This document shows positions 1 to 7,507 of a stretch of 12,481 nt of DNA, in pieces. Below the pieces are notes generated by a model. The model saw nothing but the letters and a program-made list of their open reading frames with translations, was not told the origin of the DNA and ran no database searches. The stretch spans positions 1-12,481 of the forward strand of contig DASSWT010000061.1 of assembly GCA_035704555.1 (NCBI GenBank). Reading direction: 5' to 3'. Made by a program: the position numbers and the translations under genes. Each line of letters opens with the position of its first letter. The stretch's first letter is position 1. This stretch comes from Saccharospirillum sp035704555. Lineage in GTDB: Bacteria; Pseudomonadota; Gammaproteobacteria; Pseudomonadales; Natronospirillaceae.

Positions 1-44
1 AACTGGTTCAGGTCAAAGGCGCTATCGGGCTTTTGATCAGACAT
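1..44 (-). CDS. possible N-terminal fragment of an unidentified protein, running off the left edge
   Basis: Read on the minus strand, an ATG at 44-42 opens a frame encoding MSDQKPDSAFDLNQ before the window ends. The composition, a polar start with MSD, is typical of a cytoplasmic N-terminus, and a GGA lies about 9 bases upstream of the ATG. This arrangement would make it divergent from the ORF at 226. The frame stays open upstream, so an earlier ATG at 86-84 is also possible. The opposite strand also has an open frame (3-98, ending TGA), so the strand is not certain. Function cannot be judged from 14 residues. Confidence 0.38.
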   Translation of the reverse strand, partial: MSDQKPDSAFDLNQ

Positions 45-225
45 GAAGACGATTCCGAATACATCAGTGCCCAAATGGTTGCACATGAAACCGACTGAGT
101 ACAGTTGAAGGCCACTGACTGCTCTGACCAGCACTGTTCGCAGGCTCAAGGGCCCACTCACAGAATTTTCACTGGCCCCTGTCATCCTCTGTTCATCAGC
201 ATTGCAGATGAACGAGGAGACCACC

Positions 226-621
226 ATGAACCCGCACTGCGAACCAAACCGGCCCCCAATCCGCCACTCCGACAGACTGCTCCGGATCAAGCGCGGCAAC
301 CTGCCCACTTTTGGCAAACCTTCCAGCCAGCGCCAGGCAGAAGAAGCCCTGCTACGTCGCATTAAATGCTATTTAATGACCGAACTGGATAACCAGGATC
401 AGACTCATCTGAAAATCTACGTATCACTGGCCATGCCAACAGCCCTGAGCGATCTGGAGAGAGACATCCCGTTCCACATCGATGACCAGCGCCACACCTT
501 GAGCGTTTCAAACCTGAGCGGCACCGGTTTGCCAGAGGAAAACAACTGGCTGGCAACGGTGTATCGGGGTACGCCAACTAAGGGTATTGTCGCAGCGTCA
601 GTTAGCCTGGGGTGTTCGTGA
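226..621 (+). CDS. hypothetical protein, 131 aa, unrecognised
   Basis: I do not recognise this protein. The start is placed at ATG 226 because a purine-rich GAGGAG ribosome-binding site (214-219) lies 6 bases upstream; a TTG at 202 in the same frame has no comparable site. There is no signal peptide or membrane segment. The N-terminal ~45 residues are basic and rich in Pro and Arg (NRPPIRHSDRLLRIKRGN, then a QAEEALLRRIK stretch that should be helical). The C-terminal half has alternating hydrophobic residues suggestive of beta strands and ends in GIVAASVSLGCS with a penultimate Cys. No catalytic motif is evident. It stands alone, with 269 bases to the next gene. Codon use resembles the neighbouring genes, which argues for a real gene, but it may be lineage-restricted. 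Confidence 0.6.
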   Translation: MNPHCEPNRPPIRHSDRLLRIKRGNLPTFGKPSSQRQAEEALLRRIKCYLMTELDNQDQTHLKIYVSLAMPTALSDLERDIPFHIDDQRHTLSVSNLSGTGLPEENNWLATVYRGTPTKGIVAASVSLGCS

Positions 622-738
622 GCCGGTTAACAATGCAATCAGCCCGATCATAAAAATAAACGCTTACTGGTAAAGGCTGAACGACTATAAAATAAAGGAA
701 GCCCAGTCATTCTTTTTCATGCCCGCGAACACTATGCA

Positions 739-789
739 GTTAATGTGCTTAATGACGTTAATGGTTTTAAAAGTCATTAAGCACATAAC
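739..789. promoter_or_regulatory. inverted repeat with embedded 9-bp-periodic TTAATG repeats upstream of the tctC-like gene
   Basis: The arms ATGTGCTTAATGAC (743-756) and GTCATTAAGCACAT (773-786) are perfectly complementary over 14 bp with a 16-base loop. Three further pairs (739-741 with 787-789) form if A742 is bulged. TTAATG occurs at 740-745, 749-754 and 758-763, exactly 9 bases apart, with the inverse CATTAA at 775-780. It lies about 100 bases upstream of the binding-protein start. The stem is AT-rich with no following T-run, so an operator for a dimeric or multimeric regulator fits better than a terminator for the upstream ORF. Its regulator is unknown. Confidence 0.5.
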
Positions 790-890
790 CTTTATTCTGT
801 GAATCCCACTCTCTAATCTAACGTCAGCCTTCTTTATCAACTGGCTGAAAAAAGCGCGTTCATAATATAAAAACAACGGGATGAACAGTG

Positions 891-1892
891 ATGCTTCGAA
901 ACCTATTTCGTATGCTGTTGAAACAGGCAGGTAGGGTTTTTTGTCTGACGTTTCTTTGCCTGGGTTTGACCGCTCAGGCCGAATCACCGGACGACCTGCA
1001 TTTTCTCATACCCGGCGGAGAAGGCGGCGGCTGGGATCTGACCGCCCGCACCGTTGGGCAAACGCTGCAGGAAGCGGGTATCGTGAGCCGGGTCAGCTAT
1101 GACAATGTGTCGGGCAACAGCGGTGGTATCGCGATGTCGAGGCTGGTCAATGGCCCCAATGAGCACCCGAATACATTGATGGTGAATTCAACACCCATCA
1201 TTGTTCGCTCGCTGTCCAATATCTTCGATCATACCTATCAGGATTTAACGCCGGTGGTTTCACTGATCGGTGATTACGGTGCCCTGGTCGTCGCCAAAGA
1301 TTCTCAGCATCAAAATTTCGAAGACCTGGTTAACGCCTTTGAACGAGCCCCCTTTCATGTGAAGTTCGGGGGCGGCTCGGCTCGCGGAGATCTGGACAAC
1401 ATTGTGGTCGCCTCCATTCTGCGCGAGGCAGTAGGCAAAAAAGCCCGGTATTTGCACTACCAGGCTTACGACGGTGGTGGCGACGCCATGACCGCACTAC
1501 TCAATGGTGAGGTGGACAGCCTGGTCACCGGGTTTGGCGAAGCCATTCAATGGCAACGCAATAACGAGGTACGTATTCTCGGAATCACCGCGCCAGAACG
1601 CAGCCCGGCCGACACCCGGGTACCAACCTTTAAGGAGCAGGGATACGACGTCAACTTCGTTAACTGGCGCGGTTTCTTTGCGCCCCCCAACCTGCCCGAT
1701 CGTCAGACCAATCAATATATCGAGATGTTTCAGCAACTGAGCCAGAGCAGTGAGTGGCGCCAGGCCATGACCGCGCGCGGCTGGGTATCGACTTTTCATA
1801 CGGGTCGGGACTTTGAGCAATTTCTGGCCAGGCAGGAACGGGAACTGCTTGACGTCATGCGGGACCTGAACATCTATTACCTCGGCTATTAG
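891..1892 (+). CDS. TctC-family (Bug-type) periplasmic solute-binding protein
   Basis: This is a secreted binding protein of the tripartite tricarboxylate transporter TctC/Bug family (PF03401), which bind carboxylates and related small organic acids in the periplasm. A 30-residue signal peptide ends at the AxA site TAQA, before ESPDD. The mature N-terminus carries the family's glycine-rich ligand loop, GGEGGGWDLTAR, followed by NVSGNSGG; later signatures include DLTPVVSL and FGGGSARGD. The mature length of ~303 residues is normal. The start is taken as ATG 891; GTG 888 directly before it is equally possible, with a GGG at 878-880 as a weak ribosome-binding site. No TctA or TctB permease gene is nearby. 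The stop lies 9 bases before a chemoreceptor gene, so the two are very probably co-transcribed. The family assignment is firm; the ligand and a role in signalling rather than uptake are inference. Confidence 0.9.
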   Translation: MLRNLFRMLLKQAGRVFCLTFLCLGLTAQAESPDDLHFLIPGGEGGGWDLTARTVGQTLQEAGIVSRVSYDNVSGNSGGIAMSRLVNGPNEHPNTLMVNSTPIIVRSLSNIFDHTYQDLTPVVSLIGDYGALVVAKDSQHQNFEDLVNAFERAPFHVKFGGGSARGDLDNIVVASILREAVGKKARYLHYQAYDGGGDAMTALLNGEVDSLVTGFGEAIQWQRNNEVRILGITAPERSPADTRVPTFKEQGYDVNFVNWRGFFAPPNLPDRQTNQYIEMFQQLSQSSEWRQAMTARGWVSTFHTGRDFEQFLARQERELLDVMRDLNIYYLGY

Positions 1893-1901
1893 GGCATTTC
1901 C

Positions 1902-3845
1902 ATGAATACGATGAAAACCCGATTCAGTAACCTGAGCCTTAAATGGAAAATGGCGGCAGGCTTCGGGGTTGTTATTGGCCTGGTGGTTCTGCTATCTCTG
2001 TTTGCCGTGAACGGGTTCAGGCAGGTCATCGAAACGCTTCATAAGAAAGAAGAAGTGAGCCAGATGAACCTGCAAGCACTGCAGGTACAAATTGCCCAGC
2101 GCCGCTTTGAAGCCACAGGCACCGCTGCCACGCTAGCGCACGCGGGTACTCTGCTCGAAGAAATTACAAACACCGCCGAACAGATCGAAGTGTCTGACCA
2201 GGAACAGGTTTTACTTTCGCTGCTAAACGACTATCAGGAATCGCTGGCCCTATTTGGTGCGAGTCACCGTCAGCAACAAACCGCCTTAAACGACATCGAG
2301 CAGGCCAGCCATACGGCAACAGCCAGCATGCAGCAACTCACAGCGGCGGTTCAGAGTGAGCTGGCATCACGAATCAGCCTGTACAACGACGCGGAACTCA
2401 CCTCATTGTTCGAGCAATACCAGGCCTCGATAGAGCTCGATCAGGCCTTGAGGCAGAACCACATCCAGTGGTTGAGCGTCTTGGGTGCACAAAACTCAGG
2501 CACGATGGCACCGGATTTTATGTCGGGTATCGACACACTGCAGTCACTGGCTGAATCGTTAGATACCAATATGACCATCGGTCAGGCACTGGCACCGCTG
2601 CAGGCTGTGAATGACGACCTGGACGTATTCGCTGGCAGTTTGCAGGCTGTCGCGGCGGCTACCGAACAACAGCAGACGGTCAACGCTGAAACCCGGAATC
2701 ACGATCAGACACTGCTACAGCTGCTGTCAACCTGGGAGCAACAAATGAGCGACACCGTGGCCGCCGCAGACGCTCGTTTTCTATCCGGTGTATCGATATT
2801 GGGCCTGATTATTTTTATCGCGGCGTCGTTGATAGCCGTGCTCACGATAGGGTCGGTTATTCGCCCTATCCGCGCACTGATGGCCTTTATGACAGCCCTG
2901 GGCGAAGGCAATTTAACCAAACATGTCGATATTCAACGCAACGATGAGATTGGCCTGCTGTTTCACGCCAGCCAGAAAACATCCGACAACCTCAGATCAC
3001 TGGTCGGTCAGCTCTCCCGGGGCATCGATCAGTTGAGTGAAAGCAGCGCCTTGATGGCAGACCATGCCCAGCGCAGCCACAAGGGACTCACCGAACAAAA
3101 GATGGAGACCGATCAGGTCGCCACGGCCACACAAGAAATGTCGGTATCCATTCAGGACGTTGCGACACATGCCGCGAGCGCGGCGGATGCCGTCGGCGCC
3201 TGCGACCAGCAAACCACCCTGGGCAGTCAGCGCATTGACCAGACCATCGCATTAAGCAGTCAACTGGCCCAGACCGTTACCCGGGCCCGAAGCCAGATTC
3301 AAACCGTTAAAGAAGAGTGCGACCAGATTGATGCCATTATCGATCTGATCGCCGACGTAGCCCAACAAACGAATTTGCTGGCATTGAACGCCGCCATCGA
3401 ATCGGCACGGGCCGGAGAAGCCGGCCGGGGGTTCTCGGTTGTGGCCGATGAAGTGCGAAGCCTCTCGCTCAGAACCCAGGATGCAACCGAAAAAGTGTAT
3501 CGCCTGGTTAAACAGTTGCAGAACAAAGCGTCTGAAGCCCTGCTGCAAATGAACGAGAATACGACCTTGTCTGAGGCTTGCCAGACAGAAGCGACGCAAG
3601 CGCAGGCTGCGTTCAACCAGGTTCGGGAGGCCGTCGGCGTTATTCGCAATATGAATCACCAAATAGCCAGCGCTGTGTCGGAACAGTCGGTTGTCGCTGA
3701 GGACATCAGCCAGCGACTCGTTCACATACAAGAGGCATCCGACAATGCCCTCAACGCCAGCGAACAAACACTGGCGTCAGCCGAGCAGTTGAACGCGCTC
3801 GGCGTGGACTTGCATGATGGTGCACACCGTTTCGTTTTTCGTTGA
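1902..3845 (+). CDS. methyl-accepting chemotaxis protein with large helical periplasmic sensor domain
   Basis: This is a membrane chemoreceptor that should signal to CheA/CheW and the flagellar motor. Order of parts: short cytoplasmic N-terminus; TM1 about residues 17-36; periplasmic domain about 37-295; TM2 about 297-320; HAMP about 321-373; signalling domain to residue 647. The hairpin tip is unmistakable (QQTNLLALNAAIESARAGEA from 488, then GRGFSVVADEVRSL). The ~260-residue periplasmic region is Gln/Ala/Leu-rich and looks entirely helical. Its size fits a helical bimodular (HBM) domain as in McpS, which binds TCA-cycle acids, though I cannot prove the fold. There is no C-terminal NWETF-type CheR tether; the protein ends HRFVFR. 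An AGGG ribosome-binding site (1891-1894) supports ATG 1902; ATG 1911 is an alternative. Coupling to the TctC-like protein encoded just upstream suggests sensing of a carboxylate, directly or through the loaded binding protein. Confidence 0.95.
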   Translation: MNTMKTRFSNLSLKWKMAAGFGVVIGLVVLLSLFAVNGFRQVIETLHKKEEVSQMNLQALQVQIAQRRFEATGTAATLAHAGTLLEEITNTAEQIEVSDQEQVLLSLLNDYQESLALFGASHRQQQTALNDIEQASHTATASMQQLTAAVQSELASRISLYNDAELTSLFEQYQASIELDQALRQNHIQWLSVLGAQNSGTMAPDFMSGIDTLQSLAESLDTNMTIGQALAPLQAVNDDLDVFAGSLQAVAAATEQQQTVNAETRNHDQTLLQLLSTWEQQMSDTVAAADARFLSGVSILGLIIFIAASLIAVLTIGSVIRPIRALMAFMTALGEGNLTKHVDIQRNDEIGLLFHASQKTSDNLRSLVGQLSRGIDQLSESSALMADHAQRSHKGLTEQKMETDQVATATQEMSVSIQDVATHAASAADAVGACDQQTTLGSQRIDQTIALSSQLAQTVTRARSQIQTVKEECDQIDAIIDLIADVAQQTNLLALNAAIESARAGEAGRGFSVVADEVRSLSLRTQDATEKVYRLVKQLQNKASEALLQMNENTTLSEACQTEATQAQAAFNQVREAVGVIRNMNHQIASAVSEQSVVAEDISQRLVHIQEASDNALNASEQTLASAEQLNALGVDLHDGAHRFVFR

Positions 3846-3870
3846 AAGCGCAAGTTCTTACTTACAAAAC

Positions 3871-5163
3871 CTAAGCAGCTTGCGGGTTCAGTACCTGACG
3901 CACCGATGCCAGCTCAACGCAAAGGGTGAACACCCGCATAGCGGCATCGACTTCATCGACACCTGGCACCGAGGGCGCGATGCGAATGTTGGTGTCGTTC
4001 GGGTCCCGCCCGTAGGGGTGGGTGGCACCCGCCGGTGTCAGTTTCACCCCGGCATCTGCCGCCAGTTTGACGACGGCTTTGGCCAGCCCTGGTTGGGTAT
4101 CGAAAGACACAAAATAACCGCCTTTTACTGCTTTCCACTGGCCCAGATGGTTGTTGCCGAACGCCTCGTTCAAATGCCTGAGCACGGTGTCGAAACGGGG
4201 CTTTAAAATCTTCGCATGCTGAGCCATGTGATCTTCAAGGGCACCTGGCCGCTCGAAAAAGCGGGCATGACGCAGTTGGTTCACTTTGTCCGGGCCTATC
4301 GTCAGCGCACCGAGCGAAGCGGTGATGCGCTTCAGGTTGCTGGCACTGGCGCCGAGGAAAGCGACACCGGCTCCAGCGAAGGTTATTTTCGAGGTCGAGG
4401 CGAATTGCAGCACACTGTCTTCGGTGCCAGCTTCGATACAGGCCTCGTAGATGCTGGCTAGGGCGAGTGCATCGTCGTGCAGAGTATGTACGCTGTAGGC
4501 GTTGTCCCAGAACACCCGGAAGTGCTCGCCGGCGATGCGGCTGAGCCTGGCAATTCGTTGAACCGTCTCGTCGTCGTAGACGATGCCCGTGGGGTTGGAG
4601 AAGCGCGGCACGCACCACAAGGCCTTGATGTTCGGGTCTTGTTTAACGGCCTGTTCGACTTCGCCCATATCCGGGCCGTTGTCGGTCATGCGCACCGGAA
4701 TCATCTCGATGCCGAGGTGTTCGCAGATGCTGAAATGTCGATCGTACCCGGGTACCGGGCACAGACATTTGATCGTTCCCTCCGAACCCCAGGCACTGCC
4801 AGGGCCGCCGAGACCATCGTGGTAGGCGATGCTCATGGCCTGGTGCATCAGGGTCAGGCTCGAATGGCCACCCGCGATGACCTGGCTTACCGGCATTCCG
4901 AGCAGGGTGGCACCCAATTCACGGCACTCCGGCAACCCTTCCAGCCCGCCGTAGTTGCGAACATCGATACCATCGCGCGATCGATAGTTGCCGTTGAGAA
5001 TGCCATCCAAATCGTTGGAAAGGTCCAGTTGTTCGGTAGAGGGCTTGCCGCGCGTGAGGTCAAGGTTCAACCCCTGTTTTTTGAGCGCGTCGTATTGCGC
5101 AAACAGGTCGGATTCCAGGGTTTTTAGCTGGTCTTGGCTCAGGGAAGTCAGGTCGCTGATCAT
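3871..5163 (-). CDS. PLP-dependent aminotransferase, subgroup Ic aspartate aminotransferase type (PF12897)
   Basis: This is a fold-type I aminotransferase of 430 residues, resembling the PF12897 'MocR-like/Ic' aspartate aminotransferases typified by Corynebacterium AspT. It lacks the winged-helix DNA-binding domain of true MocR regulators. Family landmarks: LDLTRGKPS (34-42), GGHSSL near 98-103 in the phosphate-binding region, SNPTG (189-193), FWDNAY (218-223, with Asp220 for the pyridine nitrogen and Tyr223), STSK with the Schiff-base Lys259, and NIRIAPS with the carboxylate-binding Arg394. All catalytic residues are present. It probably interconverts aspartate and 2-oxoglutarate with oxaloacetate and glutamate in the cytosol; the exact amino-donor preference cannot be read from sequence. 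The ATG at 5163 has an AAAGGA about 14 bases upstream, a rather long spacing. It stands alone, convergent with the chemoreceptor (25-base gap) and divergent from araC. Confidence 0.92.
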   Translation of the reverse strand: MISDLTSLSQDQLKTLESDLFAQYDALKKQGLNLDLTRGKPSTEQLDLSNDLDGILNGNYRSRDGIDVRNYGGLEGLPECRELGATLLGMPVSQVIAGGHSSLTLMHQAMSIAYHDGLGGPGSAWGSEGTIKCLCPVPGYDRHFSICEHLGIEMIPVRMTDNGPDMGEVEQAVKQDPNIKALWCVPRFSNPTGIVYDDETVQRIARLSRIAGEHFRVFWDNAYSVHTLHDDALALASIYEACIEAGTEDSVLQFASTSKITFAGAGVAFLGASASNLKRITASLGALTIGPDKVNQLRHARFFERPGALEDHMAQHAKILKPRFDTVLRHLNEAFGNNHLGQWKAVKGGYFVSFDTQPGLAKAVVKLAADAGVKLTPAGATHPYGRDPNDTNIRIAPSVPGVDEVDAAMRVFTLCVELASVRQVLNPQAA

Positions 5164-5564
5164 TGTGTTCGAAAGGTTCCTTTAAGAGTATTTCTACACT
5201 CTACACCTGGTATCGGGCTTTGTAGAGCGCTCGCGCCTTGCCAAAGTGGCGGGCTTTGCAGGCATACCGCCGTCGAAAATCTGGCTCGCCGCAATGACGA
5301 CCCACGGCTGAATCCCGGTCTGTGCATGGGCGAGTCAATAATAGACATTCCTGCTACTTATATGTAGAAAACAGCTCTTACTCGGAAAAAATAACAAAAT
5401 AAACACTACCATGGCCCAATGTAACTCATTGTATTAAATGGATTATTTTAACCGGAAGGTAAAATCCGGCATTGCCACCCTGAGTCTGGCAAATAAGTAG
5501 ATTGCGAACTAACATGGATATGCTTATTGTAATATAAAAAGACAATAATAATCAGAGCACTGTT
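5164..5564. promoter_or_regulatory. 401-base divergent intergenic region between the aminotransferase and araC
   Basis: No convincing gene lies here; short open frames on both strands lack ribosome-binding sites and family signals. The half near the aminotransferase is GC-rich and the half near araC (from about 5335) is AT-rich, as expected for promoters. Two overlapping, mutually exclusive inverted repeats occur at 5445-5469: ATTTTA (5445-5450) with TAAAAT (5460-5465), and CCGGA (5452-5456) with TCCGG (5465-5469). A weak AraC-like half-site on the minus strand spans 5340-5356 (TAGC, 7 bases, TCTATT). GTAATATAAAA at about 5529-5539 could contain the araC -10. No strong CRP site was found by eye. 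Confidence 0.4.
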
Positions 5565-6416
5565 ATGACTGAAGCCATTACCCTTGACCCTCTCAAACCC
5601 GGCTACCCATTCAATGCTCACCTGGTAGCAGGAATGACCCCCATCGTTCGGGATGGGGAACTCGACTTCTGGATTGACCGGCCGACCGGATTGAAGGGCT
5701 ATATTCTAAACCTCACGATCTCCGGCTCCGGGCTTGTGTTTCCGGGCACCAGGAATGAAACCCAGGTGAATACGGGCGATATGATGCTGATTCCCGCCGG
5801 CGCCTGTCACGACTATGGTCGACACCCAGACGCCAACAGCTGGCACCACCGTTGGGTTTACTTTCGCCCAAGAGCTACCTGGAGTGAATGGCTGAACTGG
5901 GCACGGGTGGTCCGAAACGTGGGTTTTATGACCATCGAGTCCAAAGAACGTGTTCAGTTGATCAGTCAATTGCTGCAAGACATCGACAACAGCCGACAGA
6001 ACGGAAGCATGCTCTCGGAAGAGCTGGGTTTGAACTTGCTTGAGCAGATACTGATTCGCTGCCGCGAGTTCGATCAGCAAAGGCCCCAGGCCCCGCTGGA
6101 CAGCCGAATTCACCGCGTCTGCCAGTTCATCAGTGACAATCTGAGCAAGGAGTTAACCGTAGACGAACTGTCTCGCGTGGCCTGTATGTCGAGCTCCCGG
6201 TTTTCCCACCTGTTCCGCAAACAGATGGGTATCCCGATACGCCAATGGATCGAAGACCAGCGCATCAGCCTGGCCCGGCAGCTATTGCTGACGACCGACC
6301 TGGCGGTTAGCCAGGTAGCCCAATACCTGGGCTACCAGGACGCCCTGTATTTTTCCAGGGTGTTTCGCAAGAACCTTGGCCTCAGCCCCCGCGAGTTCAG
6401 AAAGAGCCACCAATAA
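5565..6416 (+). CDS. araC: AraC, L-arabinose-responsive transcriptional regulator
   Basis: This is the true AraC orthologue, not just a family member. The N-terminal cupin/dimerisation domain (about 1-170) closely follows E. coli AraC, with shared stretches FNAHLVAG, IDRP, GYILNLTI, YGRHP and WVYFRPRA. Residues matching the E. coli arabinose contacts Pro8, Thr24, Arg38, Tyr82, His93 and Trp95 are all kept as Pro9, Thr25, Arg39, Tyr84, His95 and Trp97. The C-terminal DNA-binding domain has two helix-turn-helix motifs (about 197-217 and 245-267), with EDQRIS and LYFSRVFRKNLGLSPREFR highly typical. The length of 283 is close to the E. coli 292. The start at 5565 is supported by the alignment of the first residues. 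It is convergent with the ytfQRT-yjfF operon and likely activates it with arabinose. Arabinose sensing is strongly supported; the target promoter is inferred. Confidence 0.95.
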   Translation: MTEAITLDPLKPGYPFNAHLVAGMTPIVRDGELDFWIDRPTGLKGYILNLTISGSGLVFPGTRNETQVNTGDMMLIPAGACHDYGRHPDANSWHHRWVYFRPRATWSEWLNWARVVRNVGFMTIESKERVQLISQLLQDIDNSRQNGSMLSEELGLNLLEQILIRCREFDQQRPQAPLDSRIHRVCQFISDNLSKELTVDELSRVACMSSSRFSHLFRKQMGIPIRQWIEDQRISLARQLLLTTDLAVSQVAQYLGYQDALYFSRVFRKNLGLSPREFRKSHQ

Positions 6417-6447
6417 CAGTGTAATGCTCCGGGACCCTGTCGGACTT

Positions 6448-6477
6448 GGGGGTGTAAGCTCCACCTTTTACACCCCC
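6448..6477. terminator. stem-loop between convergent araC and yjfF, probable bidirectional terminator
   Basis: GGGGGTGTAA (6448-6457) and TTACACCCCC (6468-6477) form a perfect 10-bp stem with a 10-base loop. It starts 31 bases after the araC stop and lies 10 bases after the yjfF stop. Neither side has a strong T-run, so termination may be weak, or the hairpin may mainly protect mRNA 3' ends. Confidence 0.55.
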
Positions 6478-6487
6478 TTACCCTTAC

Positions 6488-7507
6488 TTAAGTTGCTTTC
6501 ACGTTCTCTGCGGCTGGCTCTGCAGCTTGTGCTTCAGGGCCCTTCTCGGAGTAACGTCTGCTGAAGTGAACAATGCCCTTCTGCATCAGAATAAACATCA
6601 GTAACAACGCCCCGATAGCCACTTTTGTCCACCAGCTGTTCAACGTTCCATCGAAGATGATAAGCGTTTGAATAATGCCCTGGATAAGGGCTCCCAAAAA
6701 TGCGCCAAAAACGAATCCGACACCCCCGGTGAGCAAGGTTCCCCCGATAACAACCGCGGCAATGGCATCCAGTTCTACCCCTACCGCAGCCAGCGGGTAA
6801 GCTGAGCCCGTGTAAATGGCAAAGATAACCCCGGCCGCGCCGCTGTATAAACCGCTCAGAGCATAGATTCTAACCAGCGTTGATTTTACCGGTACGCCCA
6901 TTAACGCGGCCGATTGCACATCGCCACCAACCGCATAGACGTTAAGCCCAAACCGCGTCCGCTTCGCCACCACAACACCAATCGTTAACAGTGCCAGCAT
7001 CGCCATGGCGATGAACGTAAGCCCGCCCCGGCCAGGCAAGGGAACGTAAATCTCCGACAAGGTAACCAGCAACGGATGATCAATGGGCACCGAGTTGAGG
7101 TTTATCATGTACGCCAGGCCTCTGAACAGAAACAACCCCGCCAGCGTGACGATAAAGGGTTGGATCTCAAAGTAGGCAATGATAACCCCCATTATCAGGC
7201 CGAACAGCGTTGCTGTGACCAGTGCAATAATGGCCGCATTGACCGGGTGGATACCCAGGCCGGTAATCAGGTAAGCCAGCAAAACGCCGATGAAGGCGAT
7301 CATCGAGCCGACTGAAAGATCGATCCCGCCGGAGATGATTACGAAACTCATACCGACTGCCGTTACGATCAGAAAGGCGTTGTCAGTCAGCAGATTGGTA
7401 AATACCAGGGTATCGCGAAACCCCTTGTACTCGACCATGCCGTATCCACAAAGGAGGATAAAGACGACGAAAGTTGCCATCAGAGGCAAGTACCGTTCAT
7501 TAAGCAT
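6488..7507 (-). CDS. yjfF: sugar ABC transporter permease, YjfF (second permease of the Ytf importer)
   Basis: This is an inner-membrane permease of the BPD_transp_2 family (PF02653), 339 residues, orthologous by motif to E. coli YjfF (GafD). Multiple hydrophobic helices span most of the chain. Recognisable stretches are LTDNAFL, GGIDLSVGS (60-68), ITLAG-like VTLAGLFLFRG, and GVELDAIAAVVIGGTLLTGG (243-262), then FDGTLNSWWTK. The start is set at ATG 7507 by a perfect AGGAGGT ribosome-binding site and by the E. coli N-terminus. An upstream in-frame start at 7606 would add a Cys-rich 33-residue leader lying inside ytfT and is rejected. The start overlaps the end of ytfT by 8 bases, indicating translational coupling. 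The last ~25 residues are an Ala/Glu-rich hydrophilic tail. It should form the translocation pore with YtfT. Confidence 0.93.
   Translation of the reverse strand: MLNERYLPLMATFVVFILLCGYGMVEYKGFRDTLVFTNLLTDNAFLIVTAVGMSFVIISGGIDLSVGSMIAFIGVLLAYLITGLGIHPVNAAIIALVTATLFGLIMGVIIAYFEIQPFIVTLAGLFLFRGLAYMINLNSVPIDHPLLVTLSEIYVPLPGRGGLTFIAMAMLALLTIGVVVAKRTRFGLNVYAVGGDVQSAALMGVPVKSTLVRIYALSGLYSGAAGVIFAIYTGSAYPLAAVGVELDAIAAVVIGGTLLTGGVGFVFGAFLGALIQGIIQTLIIFDGTLNSWWTKVAIGALLLMFILMQKGIVHFSRRYSEKGPEAQAAEPAAENVKAT

Noticed and set aside
3..98. Open plus-strand frame at the left edge ending in TGA, which could be the C-terminus of a gene entering the window
   Set aside because: It is 31 codons with reasonable codon use, but the opposite strand gives a more typical gene start (ATG 44). 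The two cannot be separated without more sequence, so only the minus reading is listed, at low confidence.
3252..3767. Long minus-strand open frames antisense to the chemoreceptor signalling domain
   Set aside because: The plus-strand reading contains the invariant receptor hairpin tip, so the antisense frames are by-products of codon bias.
3849..3884. CGCAAG/CTTGCG inverted repeat between the chemoreceptor and the aminotransferase as a shared terminator
   Set aside because: Only 6 bp with a 24-base loop and no T-run. The right arm lies inside the aminotransferase coding end, so this is weak evidence.
5160..5348. A 62-codon minus-strand ORF upstream of the aminotransferase
   Set aside because: No ribosome-binding site, atypical composition, and it lies across the expected promoter region.
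5340..5356. AraC half-site on the minus strand upstream of araC
   Set aside because: It matches 8 of 10 consensus positions, but one such match is expected nearly by chance in 400 bases on two strands, and no 21-base partner was found. It is mentioned only within the intergenic entry.
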